The notes beneath the pieces were generated by a model. The model ran no database searches, had not been told where the DNA came from, and saw only the letters and a list, made by a program, of their open reading frames with translations. Below, piece by piece: positions 21,427 through 33,289 of a stretch of DNA of 64,000 nt. Within the stretch, counting starts at the first letter, position 1. Every line of letters begins with the position of its first letter. The DNA comes from Omphiscola glabra (Eukaryota; Mollusca; Gastropoda; Lymnaeidae). The stretch covers positions 27,660,315 through 27,724,314 of the forward strand of contig OZ024794.1 in the NCBI GenBank assembly GCA_964017045.1. The letters are read 5' to 3'. The translations under genes and the position numbers were made by a program.

Positions 21427-23793
21427 TAAGCGTAACAAACATTTTAAATAATGTAATGGAGCTGTGCTATATGCGTGAGTGCTGCTCGTTGGTAGTAATT
21501 TTCATTTTTCCTTATACCGATGAACAAAAAAAAAATTATATAGTAATATAGCGGTATTTTTTAAAAATTATTTTTAAAAATACGCTGGCTTGGTTGTATT
21601 TCACTGGTCGGGTCGGGGTATTATCCGGATGTGGATTTTGTAACGCTCGGCAATTTCCGGGTGTCAGGGTCAGCACAAGCCTCGGCCCTGGTTAAATCGT
21701 CTCCGTCCTACCACACACAATGAACCCATCTGACCAGGCTCACACGTATCAATCCTCACAAACAATATCCCCATCTCAGAATCAGAGAGCGCTGTGCGCC
21801 CATTCTCACACCAAACCAAATGATTCCACCGTGCTGTTCCTTTTGCCGAACCATTTTTTTAATTTGTCAGTTGCTGGGTGAGTTCTAAGTGTTGAGATTC
21901 CATAATCAATCATTGATTTCTGTTCTTCTGCCTGTTCCGGGAAGAGGAAAAAGGAAAGGGTGGTGGTGGGGGGGGGAGGGGTTTGCTGTACACCGCCTTT
22001 CATTTAATACCACGCCTGTAATGATCCGTGGATCGCACCCCTCCCCCCATTCTCCTCCCCGCCCCCAGCTGCTCTTTATTAAAAACACCCTTCTAGTGAT
22101 ACTACACGTGTGGGTTTGCTTTTTAGCAAATTTTTTTTGGTTAAAATTATCCGTCACGTGACCAGGTGAAAATGATCTAAAAATGATGGATGAAATGTTG
22201 ACGGCGTTTAAGGGACTGTTGGATGTCCACGCGACAGGGGGCACAACTGTAACGTTCGGATTTCTATTCTGTGTTACCATAATTTAAGCTTAATGTATAA
22301 TGTTTTATTTACACAAAAACATTTTTTTCTCATTAATTTACATGGTACCTACAGACAGAGCTACCACGATAAATAAAACGTAACTTAAATTTTCCACTGC
22401 CAGAAATCTTCCTCCCACACCCCCCCCCCCCCCGGGCCAGCTCCAATATTAAAAGAATGATAACAATAATAATAACCATCGCCGTCATTGGACGACGACA
22501 CCGTGACAGCTATGCTAGTATCTGCACCAACAATACACATGGCAAATTAGAGGCAGCTATTTTGAAGAGTAGTCTTTTTGTTTGCGGTTTTCAAAATGTT
22601 ATTCCACATTCTAAGCCTCACACCACGCCCCCCCCCCCCCCGGGCGTTACATAAAGCAACGACACTACAACCCGATCTTAAATGATTGCTTCCATTAAAG
22701 GAATTTTCAAACACCTTCCTTTCTCCCCCACAAGCCCCCCCCCCCCACCACCCCGCGCTCAACTTATTATTTCGCGCGTTCAATGGACCCCCCACCCCGT
22801 TTAAGCCCCCCTTCCCCCCACACATCCACTGTCGGGCGATCACGATGGCCAGCCTCCAGCCGTTGTTTGCGGGACTCCGGGTTGCATTATTGATAGTCCG
22901 TAATGGTGGCTTGAAATCCTCGGACGTCTCGGGACCACTAAACTCATTTCATTGAAACTCTGGGGCTGATGGCTGGCGGGGTTTTAATATTCAAAAAGTT
23001 GAGACAATCTGCTTGAGTGAGATTGCTTTATATTGTTGGCGTGTTCTTTTGTTTTGTTCTTCCTATGACCGATCCCTCTAAACATTTGTTGGCCTCACAT
23101 TATCTGGCCTATAAGACGGACAAAAAATACGGGCAGACTTTACGGGCCGAAAATACGGATACAAAAATACGGAAATAAAAAAAAAGGACCAAAAAACAAA
23201 ACAAAACCCCTCTAGAAAAGGAAAAAGAACAAAGATTACAGATTAATCTTTCTGTAAGAACAATATACGTTTGAAGCCAGAAGTTATAACCAACCAAAAT
23301 GATAAAGCAACATAAATCATATCAAGGGCTTCTACCAAAATAATTAGCTACTAACTTTAATCCTATTCAGACAATGGTGAAGGATTGTATAGAAGTGTAA
23401 AGAATTTTATAAATGTACTTTTTCCTTTGAAAATGTTCATATGCCTAAATTTGGCTTTAATATACTTTTCGACACTTTAAAAAAAATAGATAACATGAAC
23501 ATTACCGCAGCTACCTCCTTTTCGCCACGACGACTATTTATCGGATACTCCCTAAGGTAACCACATTTCGAAAGGATCACAAAGAAAGAAGGAAAAAAAA
23601 AGCATTTTAATCTATTTACCCAAAACTATGAAAATGGTGACATAACCAAATAATGAATATGGTGGCGTAACCAAATTATGAAAGTGGTTACATAGCCATG
23701 AACTTCACTCATTTGAAAGTAATGTGCACTTTATCCGATACAAATGTTTTAACTTAATTGTAACAAGAAGAGATATCGGTGGACGTTTTTAAG

Positions 23794-23826
<33 letters not shown>

Positions 23827-24416
23827 TTGTTGTTGTTTTTTCCTATTTCAATTTTGTTTACAATGGAGCTCCAAGGTTTAAATTGGCGTATACCCTAATC
23901 AGGTCTTAAATCGTGCAATGCTACTACATTTTAAGTGTTTTAAAATCTTCTTTAGAATACGTTTAAAAAAAATAAATATTGGTAAAACTAGTTGAAAAAA
24001 AAATGGAGAAAAATTGTTAAAACATAAAAGAGAGAGAGAGTAAGAGAGAAATTCCTAACTACGAATGTGAAACCAATGGAAAGAAAAATCAAGTACCCAA
24101 ATCTCAGCAAACGATTTTTTTTTCTTACTGCTTGCGCGTCAAACAAGGACAATAAGTAGTTAACCCTCGGCGAGTAGCGTCCCTTACAGGCGCGCGTGCA
24201 ACCAATTTCTTTCTCCGGTGAATGAGTCTGGTCCAGGGGTTGTCAGCCCCTGGGCTCATCTCCCCTCCCAGAGGTTCTTCCACTCCATTTCCGTGCCTTG
24301 TATAGAGGTACGTGTCACCAGTGCATTCAGAGGAAAAGACTAGACGCGGGTACCGGCCATAATTCAGAATAATTCTCGTTGGTGACTCTATCCGATATAT
24401 TGTAACTTGCCTACCG
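21427..24416. other. Long stretch without recognised gene
   Basis: Contains several C or G runs (near 22423, 22630, 22738), a 35-40 base T run around 23795-23835 and a two-to-three copy ~28-bp repeat near 23630-23697 (ATAACCAAATAATGAA phrase). No exon could be supported. Confidence 0.4.
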
Positions 24417-24560
24417 TGTCCGGAAATTTGATCGAAAGAAATTTCGTCGACGGAAATTTGATCGAACGAAAATTTGGTCGAATCTTTTTTTTTTAGTTCA
24501 CACGTTAAAATTTTGCGTCAAATTTCTTTTTGAACGCATTATTTTGTTTTATTGTATAGC
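24417..24560 (+). mobile_element. Half copy of the ~300-bp palindromic element
   Basis: Reads CCGTGTCCGGAAATTTGATC through AAATTTCTTTTTGAACGCAT and the central TATAGCATAGTG, matching one arm plus the loop of 11467-11768. The second arm is missing. Confidence 0.8.
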
Positions 24561-25693
24561 ATAGTGACATAGTTTGCACCGTATAAAATCCTGCTACTGT
24601 GGTGTCCAACAAATACCTGTTCAGCAATGCCCCTTCCCCCCACCCACACAAACTATTTCATAAATCATGATCTTAACTTTCGATGCCACTTTCGTTTTTC
24701 AATATGTCAAATCAAATATTCAATGATTTGCTACATATTTAGAAAATGTTCTAAAGATTTGAACCTTCTTTTTCATATTTGTTAGTTCAACAATCCGTTT
24801 TACAACACCAGTCAAAACTTGACCTTCCTTTGTCTTATTGATTTTTTTCTCCAAAATATTGTTGTCATCATTTCACGAGGCCCCCCTTACCCCAGCACTT
24901 TTTTTGTGTTACTACTGACTTAACGAAAAGAGGCTTCTATCTTCCATTCATTCATTCCAAACGGTTCATTCAAATTAATATCCTTTCCTGCGGTGTAATT
25001 ATCAAAATAGTCAATATCTTGAGGAATGTCAAGTTTTTGAGCTCGCTGCCACCTAAGAGCGGTATCATCATTACATTTTCAATCGGCTGCCTTATCATCA
25101 TCAGATTATCCATCGGCACACTCATCATCAAATACATTTTCAATGGGAAATAATATTCTCCCATCTCGATTTGCAGCGCAGTGGTTCTCAAATGACATGT
25201 TTCCATAACCCCCTCTGTTATAACACGAGAGACACCGACACTCTTAACCCTATCCAACAGACATTTCGAATTACCGTATCCAGCATTATCTGAATACGGC
25301 ATTGCATGCGTTATCATAATTCTCGCTACTGTTAGTTCGTACTCCCCCCCCCCCCACATCCCAACAGTGTTGCGCCACGCCCACTTGAGATTACCTTTGG
25401 TAAAACAAAACATTAAAATGAAAATTCCCACATTTCGCAGCAGGGCTAAAACATCGGAACATGGGCTTCCTGGCCAGCCGTTTGACTCCCCAGCACACAC
25501 CCCACCTCACCCAACCCAACCCAACCCAACCCTATTCCAACACGTTCGATACTGTTATGGAACGTGTCCAAAAGACAAGGGAAACATTCACAATTAATGG
25601 AGCGGGCGTCAAGATCACTGTAAACTCCAGGACCGCGGTTGTGGACCTTGTGTAAGAGTTTAGCTCTTCCCTTAATGCTCGTCCTTGAGCTTT
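24561..25693. other. Unassigned stretch
   Basis: A minus-strand frame of 176 codons (24970-25500) spans it, but it begins at a non-ATG codon, has no recognisable domain and crosses a C run. GCAGTGGTTCTCAAATGACA near 25176 resembles one hAT terminus, without a partner. Confidence 0.35.
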
Positions 25694-25830
25694 TAGTTAA
25701 GAGTAGGATACGTCCAACTATAGTTTGTGGCTAAGAGTAGGATACGTCCAACTATAGTTTGTGGCTAAGAGTAGGATGCGTCCAACTATAGTTTTTGGTT
25801 AAGAGTAGGATACGTCCATTATATTTTGTG
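25694..25830 (+). repeat. Minisatellite, 34-bp unit
   Basis: Three to four units of TAAGAGTAGGATACGTCCAA followed by CTATAGTTTGTGGC. Confidence 0.9.
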
Positions 25831-26330
25831 GTTAAGAGGTTAAAATTGAAAAATAAAAAAATTAACAAAAGTGAACTTAAAAATAAATTTAAAAGTTTAA
25901 AGTACTTTTCCGTATTAAATCTAGAATTTGCATCATCCTTTAAGCATTGTAATTATTGCCCCATTTTAGCCATTTATCATAACCTCCCTTTATCATCAAA
26001 CTACCATCATTTATTATTTATGATGGGTTCCATCTCTCATTCTTCCCACCCTTCCCCACCGCTCAATACGATCACCCATCATTAAATTCCTAAGTATCTT
26101 ATAAAAAAAAAAACAAGTTCAATATTTCAGAGCAAGTGACTGCCCTTGAATTATTAGCATTCTTTCTATAATAAATGTTTACTGTATTCTATACTGTAAG
26201 GTAAATTTTAGACGAACACATTTATTTCACATTACAATACTTCCGGTGCGTTTGTTTCAAGCCAAAGTGTTGCTAGGTAATCTTTCTTACACTGGTCAAC
26301 ATTGAATCGTTATTGACTTTTAAAAGTCAT

Positions 26331-28053
26331 AATCTGTAGTATCTTGGTATGCTGAACCATAATCTGTAGTATCTTGGTATGCTGAACCATAATCTGTAGT
26401 ATCTTGGTATGCTGAACCATAATCTGTAGTATCTTGGTGTGCTGAACCCTAATCTGTAGTATCTTGGTATGCTGAACCATAATCTGTAGTATCTTGGTGT
26501 GCTGAACCCTAATCTGTAGTATCTTGGTATGCTGAACCATAATCTGTAGTATCTTGGTGTGCTGAACCCTAATCTGTAGTATCTTGGTATGCTGAACCAT
26601 AATCTGTAGTATCTTGGTGTGCTGAACCCTAATCTGTAGTATCTTGGTATGCTGAACCATAATCTGTAGTATCTTGGTATGCTGAACCATAATCTGTAGT
26701 ATCTTGGTGTGCTGAACCCTAATCTGTAGTATCTTGGTATGCTGAACCATAATCTGTAGTATCTTGGTGTGCTGAACCCTAATCTGTAGTATCTTGGTGT
26801 GCTGAACACTAATCTGTAGTATCTTGGTGTGCTGAACACTAATCTGTAGTATCTTGGTGTGCTGAACACTAATCTGTAGTATCTTGGTATGCTGAACCAT
26901 AATCTGTAGTATCTTGGTGTGCTGAACCCTAATCTGTAGTATCTTGGTATGCTGAACCATAATCTGTAGTATCTTGGTGTGCTGAACCCTAATCTGTAGT
27001 ATCTTGGTATGCTGAACCATAATCTGTAGTATCTTGGTGTGCTGAACCCTAATCTGTAGTATCTTGGTGTGCTGAACACTAATCTGTAGTATCTTGGTGT
27101 GCTGAACACTAATCTGTAGTATCTTGGTGTGCTGAACACTAATCTGTAGTATCTTGGTGTGCTGAACACTAATCTGTAGTATCTTGGTGTGCTGAACACT
27201 AATCTGTAGTATCTTGGTGTGCTGAACCCTAATCTGTAGTATCTTGGTGTGCTGAACACTAATCTGTAGTATCTTGGTGTGCTGAACCCTAATCTGTAGT
27301 ATCTTGGTGTGCTGAACCCTAATCTGTAGTATCTTGGTATGCTGAACCATAATCTGTAGTATCTTGGTGTGCTGAACCCTAATCTGTAGTATCTTGGTAT
27401 GCTGAACCATAATCTGTAGTATCTTGGTGTGCTGAACCCTAATCTGTAGTATCTTGGTGTGCTGAACACTAATCTGTAGTATCTTGGTGTGCTGAACACT
27501 AATCTGTAGTATCTTGGTGTGCTGAACACTAATCTGTAGTATCTTGGTGTGCTGAACACTAATCTGTAGTATCTTGGTGTGCTGAACACTAATCTGTAGT
27601 ATCTTGGTGTGCTGAACCCTAATCTGTAGTATCTTGGTGTGCTGAACACTAATCTGTAGTATCTTGGTGTGCTGAACCCTAATCTGTAGTATCTTGGTGT
27701 GCTGAACCCTAATCTGTAGTATCTTGGTGTGCTGAACACTAATCTGTAGTATCTTGGTGTGCTGAACACTAATCTGTAGTATCTTGGTGTGCTGAACACT
27801 AATCTGTAGTATCTTGGTGTGCTGAACACTAATCTGTAGTATCTTGGTGTGCTGAACACTAATCTGTAGTATCTTGGTGTGCTGAACACTAATCTGTAGT
27901 ATCTTGGTGTGCTGAACCCTAATCTGTAGTATCTTGGTGTGCTGAACACTAATCTGTAGTATCTTGGTGTGCTGAACCCTAATCTGTAGTATCTTGGTGT
28001 GCTGAACCCTAATATGTAGTTTCTTGGTGTGCTGAACACTAATCTGTAGTATC
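26331..28053 (+). repeat. 1.7-kb minisatellite, 30-bp unit with three variants
   Basis: About 57 units of AATCTGTAGTATCTTGGTRT followed by GCTGAACNCT or its CCAT form, with no length change over the whole array. Three haplotypes occur: A (GGTAT...CCAT), B (GGTGT...CCCT) and C (GGTGT...CACT). A and B alternate on the left, C dominates on the right. The 30-bp unit keeps minus-strand frames open for 570 codons (26327-28039) and 366 codons, which are artefacts. Variation affects fixed positions only, so unequal exchange or gene conversion is likely. Confidence 0.98.
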
Positions 28054-28262
28054 TTTGCTGCCCTTTTCGATACTACTTCTCAGCTAAGGGCTATTTTTTA
28101 AATTAATTCTGTTTTTCAGTTCTTTGTTCGCTGACGAAGGCTTCCTGCCGACATGTTCGTTGTTATGCTGCGTTTCTTCTTCAGGTTTGACCATACTTTG
28201 TTTTCTTTCTTTCTTTTTTTTTTTTTTGCTAACCTGATTGCAGTCTCTGCCCTTATTACCAT
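28054..28262 (+). repeat. Left ~200-bp direct repeat
   Basis: Shares TACTACTTCTCAGCTA, the CGCTGACGAAGGCTTCC region, TTGTTATGCTGCGTT and TGCTAACCTGATTGCAGTCT with 30055-30251, same order and orientation, by eye about three quarters identical. The two copies bracket a 1.8-kb segment holding the decayed protein at 28339-29450. Confidence 0.8.
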
Positions 28263-28338
28263 TTCATATTAACACAATGCTGCATCATCAACCCCACATA
28301 TACTAACACAGTAGTACATCATCAACCCTAAACACACT

Positions 28339-29450
28339 AACAGAGGAAGAAGTAAATGATATGGCTCGTGATTTGGACTTAACCAAGAACAAGTCAGAAT
28401 TGCTAGGATCAAGACTCCAACAAATGGAATCTTATAGAAGAAGACGTAACGATCACTTTATATCGAAAGCGTACAAGCAGTTGGAGCCTAACTTCGGAAA
28501 GGGAATTAATCTGGTATTCTGTTTCGATATGGAGGGCTTCATGAATGCCTTAAAAATCGCTCAAGACCCACAAGAATGGAGAATATTTGTAGACTCTTCG
28601 AAACAGAGTCTTAAGGCTGTTCTTTTGCACAATTGAAACCGTCTATCATCTATCCCAGGAGCGCATGCTGTCCAAATGAAAGAGACATACGATAACCTAA
28701 AGCTGCTACTGAATTCCGTGAGTATAACAGTCACAGCTGTTACCAGTGTGTTGATTTGAAGGTAGTTGCCCTTTTAATAGAACTGAGGCAGGGATATACA
28801 TAACGCAGTGCTTCTTATGTGACTGGGATAGCCGATCCAGAGAATTGCACTACTTGCGGAAGGAATGGACCCGCAAACAACATGTGGCAGATGGAGAGAA
28901 GAATATCCAGCACCCAGCTCTGGTCGAGGCCTTATAAAATCCTGCTACCACCCCTCCACATCAAACTAGCTTTGATAAAGAACCCCGTGAAAGCCATACA
29001 CCGTACTTTGCCAGCTTTCCGATACATGCATCACAAATTTTCTCGACTCAACGAAGCAAAGATTAAAGAGGGCGTTTTTGGTGGGTCCTTAGATTCGAGA
29101 GCTCTCCAAAGACGACCGGTTCAACAACTCGCTGCAGGGTGATGCGAAACAAGCATGGAATGCTTTTCAACACGTGTCTAAAAACTTTCTCGGGAATGTT
29201 AGGGCAGAAAACTACAAGGAACTAGTAGAAGAAACGATGATGCAGAATCAGAAACTCGTCTGCAATATTTCTCCACGGACCCACTTCTTTAATTCCCGTC
29301 CCGATTTCTTCCCTGACAACTGTGGTATGGTAAGGGATGAACATGGCGAACATTTCCATTCATATATCGCATGAATGGAACAAAGATGCCAGTGAAAAAG
29401 GTCCACGAACAATGATAGCTGACTACTGTTGGCTGACTACTGCCGGACAC
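28339..29450 (+). pseudogene. Decayed copy of a multi-copy metazoan protein family of unknown function
   Basis: In order the plus strand reads LTEEEVNDMARDLDLTKNKS and SELLGSRLQQ; then EWRIFVDSSKQSLKAVLLHN before an in-frame TGA at 28634; a frame-shifted DLKVVALLI segment with several stops; KILLPPLHIKLALIKN at about 28950; NEAKIKEGVFGG; FLGNVRAENYKELV; FFPDNCGMVRDEHGEHFH; and a trailing IADYCW near 29410. From memory this order of blocks occurs in proteins repeated many times in arthropod, cnidarian and mollusc genomes that are annotated only as uncharacterised. High copy number suggests linkage to a mobile element, but I cannot name the enzyme. At least one stop, several more in the middle and frame changes show this copy is inactive. 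Confidence 0.7.
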
Positions 29451-30054
29451 TCCCCAGAGATGCTCCCGAACGGCTGTACAAGAAACATGAGAAGAAATCT
29501 AAGAAATAGTCTATGACTTGATTTTTTTTACATGTATTAACAGTAGGCCTATTATTGTTGACATGCGTTTCGTGATGTGAACTGTTGTGTATTACAAACA
29601 AAAAATTTAAAACAAAATAGAGCCACTTCTGTCATATTCGTTTTGAGCGCATAAACATTGATAAGAAATGACTAATTTCATTTCAGTAACATGAATTTTG
29701 TAAAAATTTGTTGACTAGTGCTATTTAGCCCACTTGGGGCGTAAATATATTTAGTGCGTGCCCTCAGATATGCAAACAGATCATCAAAACCTCAACGTAA
29801 GAAGAATGACAAAATGACCTAATTTCATCTAAGCTGTAGAATTAATTCCATAGGCCGCCATGCCTATAATAGGTTTTGGAAAATAAGCTTATCCTGACCT
29901 ATGGAACCTTGACACCACATGGCATGGCCGTCGTGTCTTTTTTCACAGCTTGAGCCTCTCCCACGTCATGACCAATCGCAGTGGACTAACTTCTCCTCTT
30001 TTCTTTCCCTCGTCCCTATTTAATCTCTCACCTACTTATTTTCTTTCACAATTC
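29451..30054. other. 3' part of the segment between the direct repeats
   Basis: No coding resemblance. It separates the decayed protein from the right direct repeat. Confidence 0.4.
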
Positions 30055-30251
30055 TTTGCTGCCGTCTTGCATACTACTTCTCAGCTATTTGCTATTTTAT
30101 TAAGTTTTTTATGATTTTTTTTTCGCTGAAGAAGGTTTCCTGTCGACACGTTCGTTGTTTTGTTGCGTTCCTTTTTTCAGGCTTGACGTTACTTTGTTTT
30201 ACTCATTTCCTATTTTGCTAACCTGATTGAAGTCTCTCCCCTAATTACCAT
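30055..30251 (+). repeat. Right ~200-bp direct repeat
   Basis: Partner of 28054-28262: CATACTACTTCTCAGCTATT, CGCTGAAGAAGGTTTCC, TTTGTTGCGTTCC, TTTGCTAACCTGATTGAAGT. Confidence 0.8.
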
Positions 30252-30627
30252 ATAATAGGTCAAACTCAGTAGCCTTGGTAGATATTCAACATTTCTACTG
30301 AAAGTTGTCTGCAAAAGAGATCCCTGGTGATACTAATCAATGTTCTTACGTATAGAGACACGATGTAGACTTGGAAAGTCTTCGAATAATGCTTCAGGAA
30401 ATGATATGGTATGTCTTTCAGAGACGTTTGGAATAGTCGTGATTTGGGGAAAAAACAACATAACCAGCGATAATATCTTAAAAGGAAAGGATTTTATAAT
30501 ATTTTAAAGTTCAATTTTAAAAGAAAACTGATAACCTTATAATTCAAATCTTTAAAGGCCTAAAATTGTAAATAAACACACTGGGAAGCAATCTGCAGCT
30601 TTACATATTTAAAAGAGTTAAAGATCA

Positions 30628-30775
30628 TCCATCTATCCGCCTATCCGTCCGTCCATCCATCCATCCATATATCCATCTTTCCATCTATCTATCCATCCAT
30701 CGATCCATCCCTCAAACCATCCATCTATCCATCCATTCACCCATCCATCTATCGATATATATATATATATATAGG
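30628..30775 (+). repeat. ATCC/ATCT microsatellite ending in an AT run
   Basis: Imperfect tetranucleotide repeat of CCAT/CTAT phrases, followed by TATATATATATATATA. Confidence 0.95.
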
Positions 30776-31323
30776 AACATTAGGATGGCCTGACCTAGAA
30801 CTGTCTGATGCTTGCAAGAAAACCTGCAAAAGAATTTCCATGTTTTTATTTTTATTTATCATATATATTATTTTTTTTTTGGTTTTTCATAGAAACAAAC
30901 TATGGAAAAGGAAAGGAGGGCAAAAAATAATGCCAAAGATGAAATTATAATAAGGATTATCTGGCATGAGAAAAGGCTGTACAAGGAGAGAGCAAGATGA
31001 GTGGCCGGATTTCCTCCCCATGGCACAATCAATGGTTTCACGTGGAAGAAAAGAGCGCTTTGTAAGACGCCAAGGTGGACATATCAAGCTTCTTGGATTT
31101 ATCTAAGCTGCTGGAAATACTCAAAAAGCTCAGGAGGACATGGGAAATGAAAGCGCAAACAATTTTGATATTTGATACAAACGGAACTTAGTCTGACGGG
31201 CTTGCGGTGATAAAAAAAAAACACCTCACAACTGGGAACGTCTTTTTGGAATTCCCGTTTCTTGGTTAGATGCATATTTAAAATTTGTGAGTTAAACACA
31301 ACATAGAAGCATTGCATCGCGAT
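30776..31323. other. Unassigned stretch
   Basis: No gene recognised. Minus-strand frames of 66-80 codons lack features. Confidence 0.4.
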
Positions 31324-32295
31324 CCCATTTGTTCTTTTCATGACTTCGGACTATCACATTTGTTCTCTTCATGACTTCGGACTATCACATTTGTTCTCTT
31401 CATGACTTCGGACTATCACATTTGTTCTCTTCGTGACTTCGGACTATCCCATTTTTTCTCTTCGTAACTTCGGAATTTCCCATTTGTTCTCTTCATGACT
31501 TCGGACTATCCCATTTGTTCTTTTCATGACTTCGGACTATCCCATGTGTTCTTTTCATGACTTCCGACTATCCCATTTGTTCTTTTCATGACTTCGGACT
31601 ATCACATTTGTTCTCTTCATGACTTCGGACTTTCCCATTTGTTCTCTTCGTGACTTCGGACTATCCCATTTGTTCTTTTCATGACTTCGGACTATCCCAT
31701 TTGTTCTTTTCATGACTTCGGACTATCCCATGTGTTCTCTTCATGACTTCGGACTTTCCCATTTGTTCTCTTCATGACTTCGGACTATCCCATTTGTTCT
31801 TTTCATGACTTCGGACTATCCCATTTGTTCTCTTCATGACTTCGGACTATCCCATTTGTTCTCTTCATGACTTTTGACTATCCCATTTGTTCTTTTCATG
31901 ACTTCGGACTATCCCATTTGTTCTTTTCATGACTTCTTACTATCCCATTTGTTCTTTTCATGACTTCGGACTATCCCATTCGTTCTTTTCATGACTTCCG
32001 ACTATCCCATTTGTTCTTTTCATGACTTCGGACTTACCCATTTGTTTTTTCCATGACTCGGACTATCCCATTTGGTCTTTTCATGCTTTCCGACTACCCC
32101 ATTTGTTATTTTCATGACTTCCGACTACCCCATTTGTTATTTTCATGACTTCGGACTATCCCATTTGTTCTTTTCGTGACTTCGGACTATCCCATTTTTT
32201 CTTTTCATGACTTCGGACTATCCCATTTGTTCTTTTCATGACTTCGGACTATACCATTTGTTCTTTTCATGACTTCGGACTATCCCATTTGTTTT
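31324..32295 (+). repeat. Minisatellite, 31-bp unit
   Basis: About 31 units of CCCATTTGTTCTTTTCATGA followed by CTTCGGACTAT. The TTC[TC]TTTCAT and CT[AT]TC[AC]C variants mark subgroups: CACATTTG and CTCTTC forms cluster at the left end. Confidence 0.97.
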
Positions 32296-32379
32296 TTTTT
32301 CAGGACCAGCAACAAATTAGAAATGTTTGAATTAATTACACCTAAAATATATTTAAACATTAACTTGTCAAAATAAAAG

Positions 32380-32575
32380 TAAACCACCCTCCCACCATCC
32401 ATCCACTCCCCACCACCCTCCCACAACTAAATCCACTTCCCACCACCCTCCCACCGTTCCATCCACTTACCACCAACATCCCACTATTTCCTCCACTTCC
32501 CAGCACCCTTCCACCGTTGCATCCAGTTTCCACCGCATTGCCACCATTCCATCCACTTCCGACTAACATTCAATG
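32380..32575 (+). repeat. Degenerate minisatellite, ~31-bp unit
   Basis: Six to seven imperfect units of CCACCCTCCCACC and TCCATCCACTTCCCACCA. Confidence 0.85.
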
Positions 32576-33289
32576 TGTATAGGATCATTTGTCATGACAC
32601 TGACCAGCTCATGGTTTGGTATCGGTGACTTAAATAATATAAAATAAAGTCTCTATATTGATCCAACCTACTAGCGGTAAAATTAAAAAAAAACTCTCTA
32701 ACATACGATTCTACTTATTTAACCAACATATATTCCAGTACATCTCTTCCGTTTCACGCTATACTCGTGCTTTGATGAAGCAAAAATCCATTACAGAGCG
32801 TCAATCAACATATAGCTTACCACGTTAAATACACAAAGCACTACATATACCATTATAAGCGTGCGGAGTAGCTTAGCTGAACGGTCGAAGACAAACTTGC
32901 GCAACAACCGACTTAAAGCGTATCAATTGTAAACCTGCACATTTCTGAACCGCCGAGTTAGCTCGCGCCTTCCCCCCCCCCCCCCCCACTTTTTTTTCCT
33001 TCAGAGGAAGTACGTCACTGCGAGTTGTTGGGAAGAGTAAACGGTTAAAGGCCAATACTACTCTAGCAGCTGAAAGGCGGCCGAAGGCGTCAATATTTCT
33101 CGGCTGCTCCAGTTTCACTCCATTGATTTATCATGTGCATAGTAGTATGTACAGAACCGGGCCTGGAAGCGACCCGCGGGGTTTAAAGGGGTGGAGAAGG
33201 GGACGGTTGGTATCAAGTGAAAAAAACAGCCGTCGACAGATAACGGGGTGGGGGGTGGGGGCAGGGGAGCGGACAGGGGTGGGGATAGG
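32576..33289. other. Unassigned stretch
   Basis: C run at about 32971-32987 followed by a T run. No gene recognised. Confidence 0.4.

Noticed and set aside
20753..21438. Trp/Gly/Leu-rich membrane-like frames
   Set aside because: Product of the 23-bp minisatellite read in two minus frames.
24970..25500. 176-codon minus-strand frame
   Set aside because: Non-ATG start, no family, crosses a homopolymer and lacks splice context.
26327..28039. 570-codon open frame on the minus strand
   Set aside because: It is a 30-bp tandem repeat read as ten-residue units; a second frame is equally open and there is no start, splice or domain evidence.
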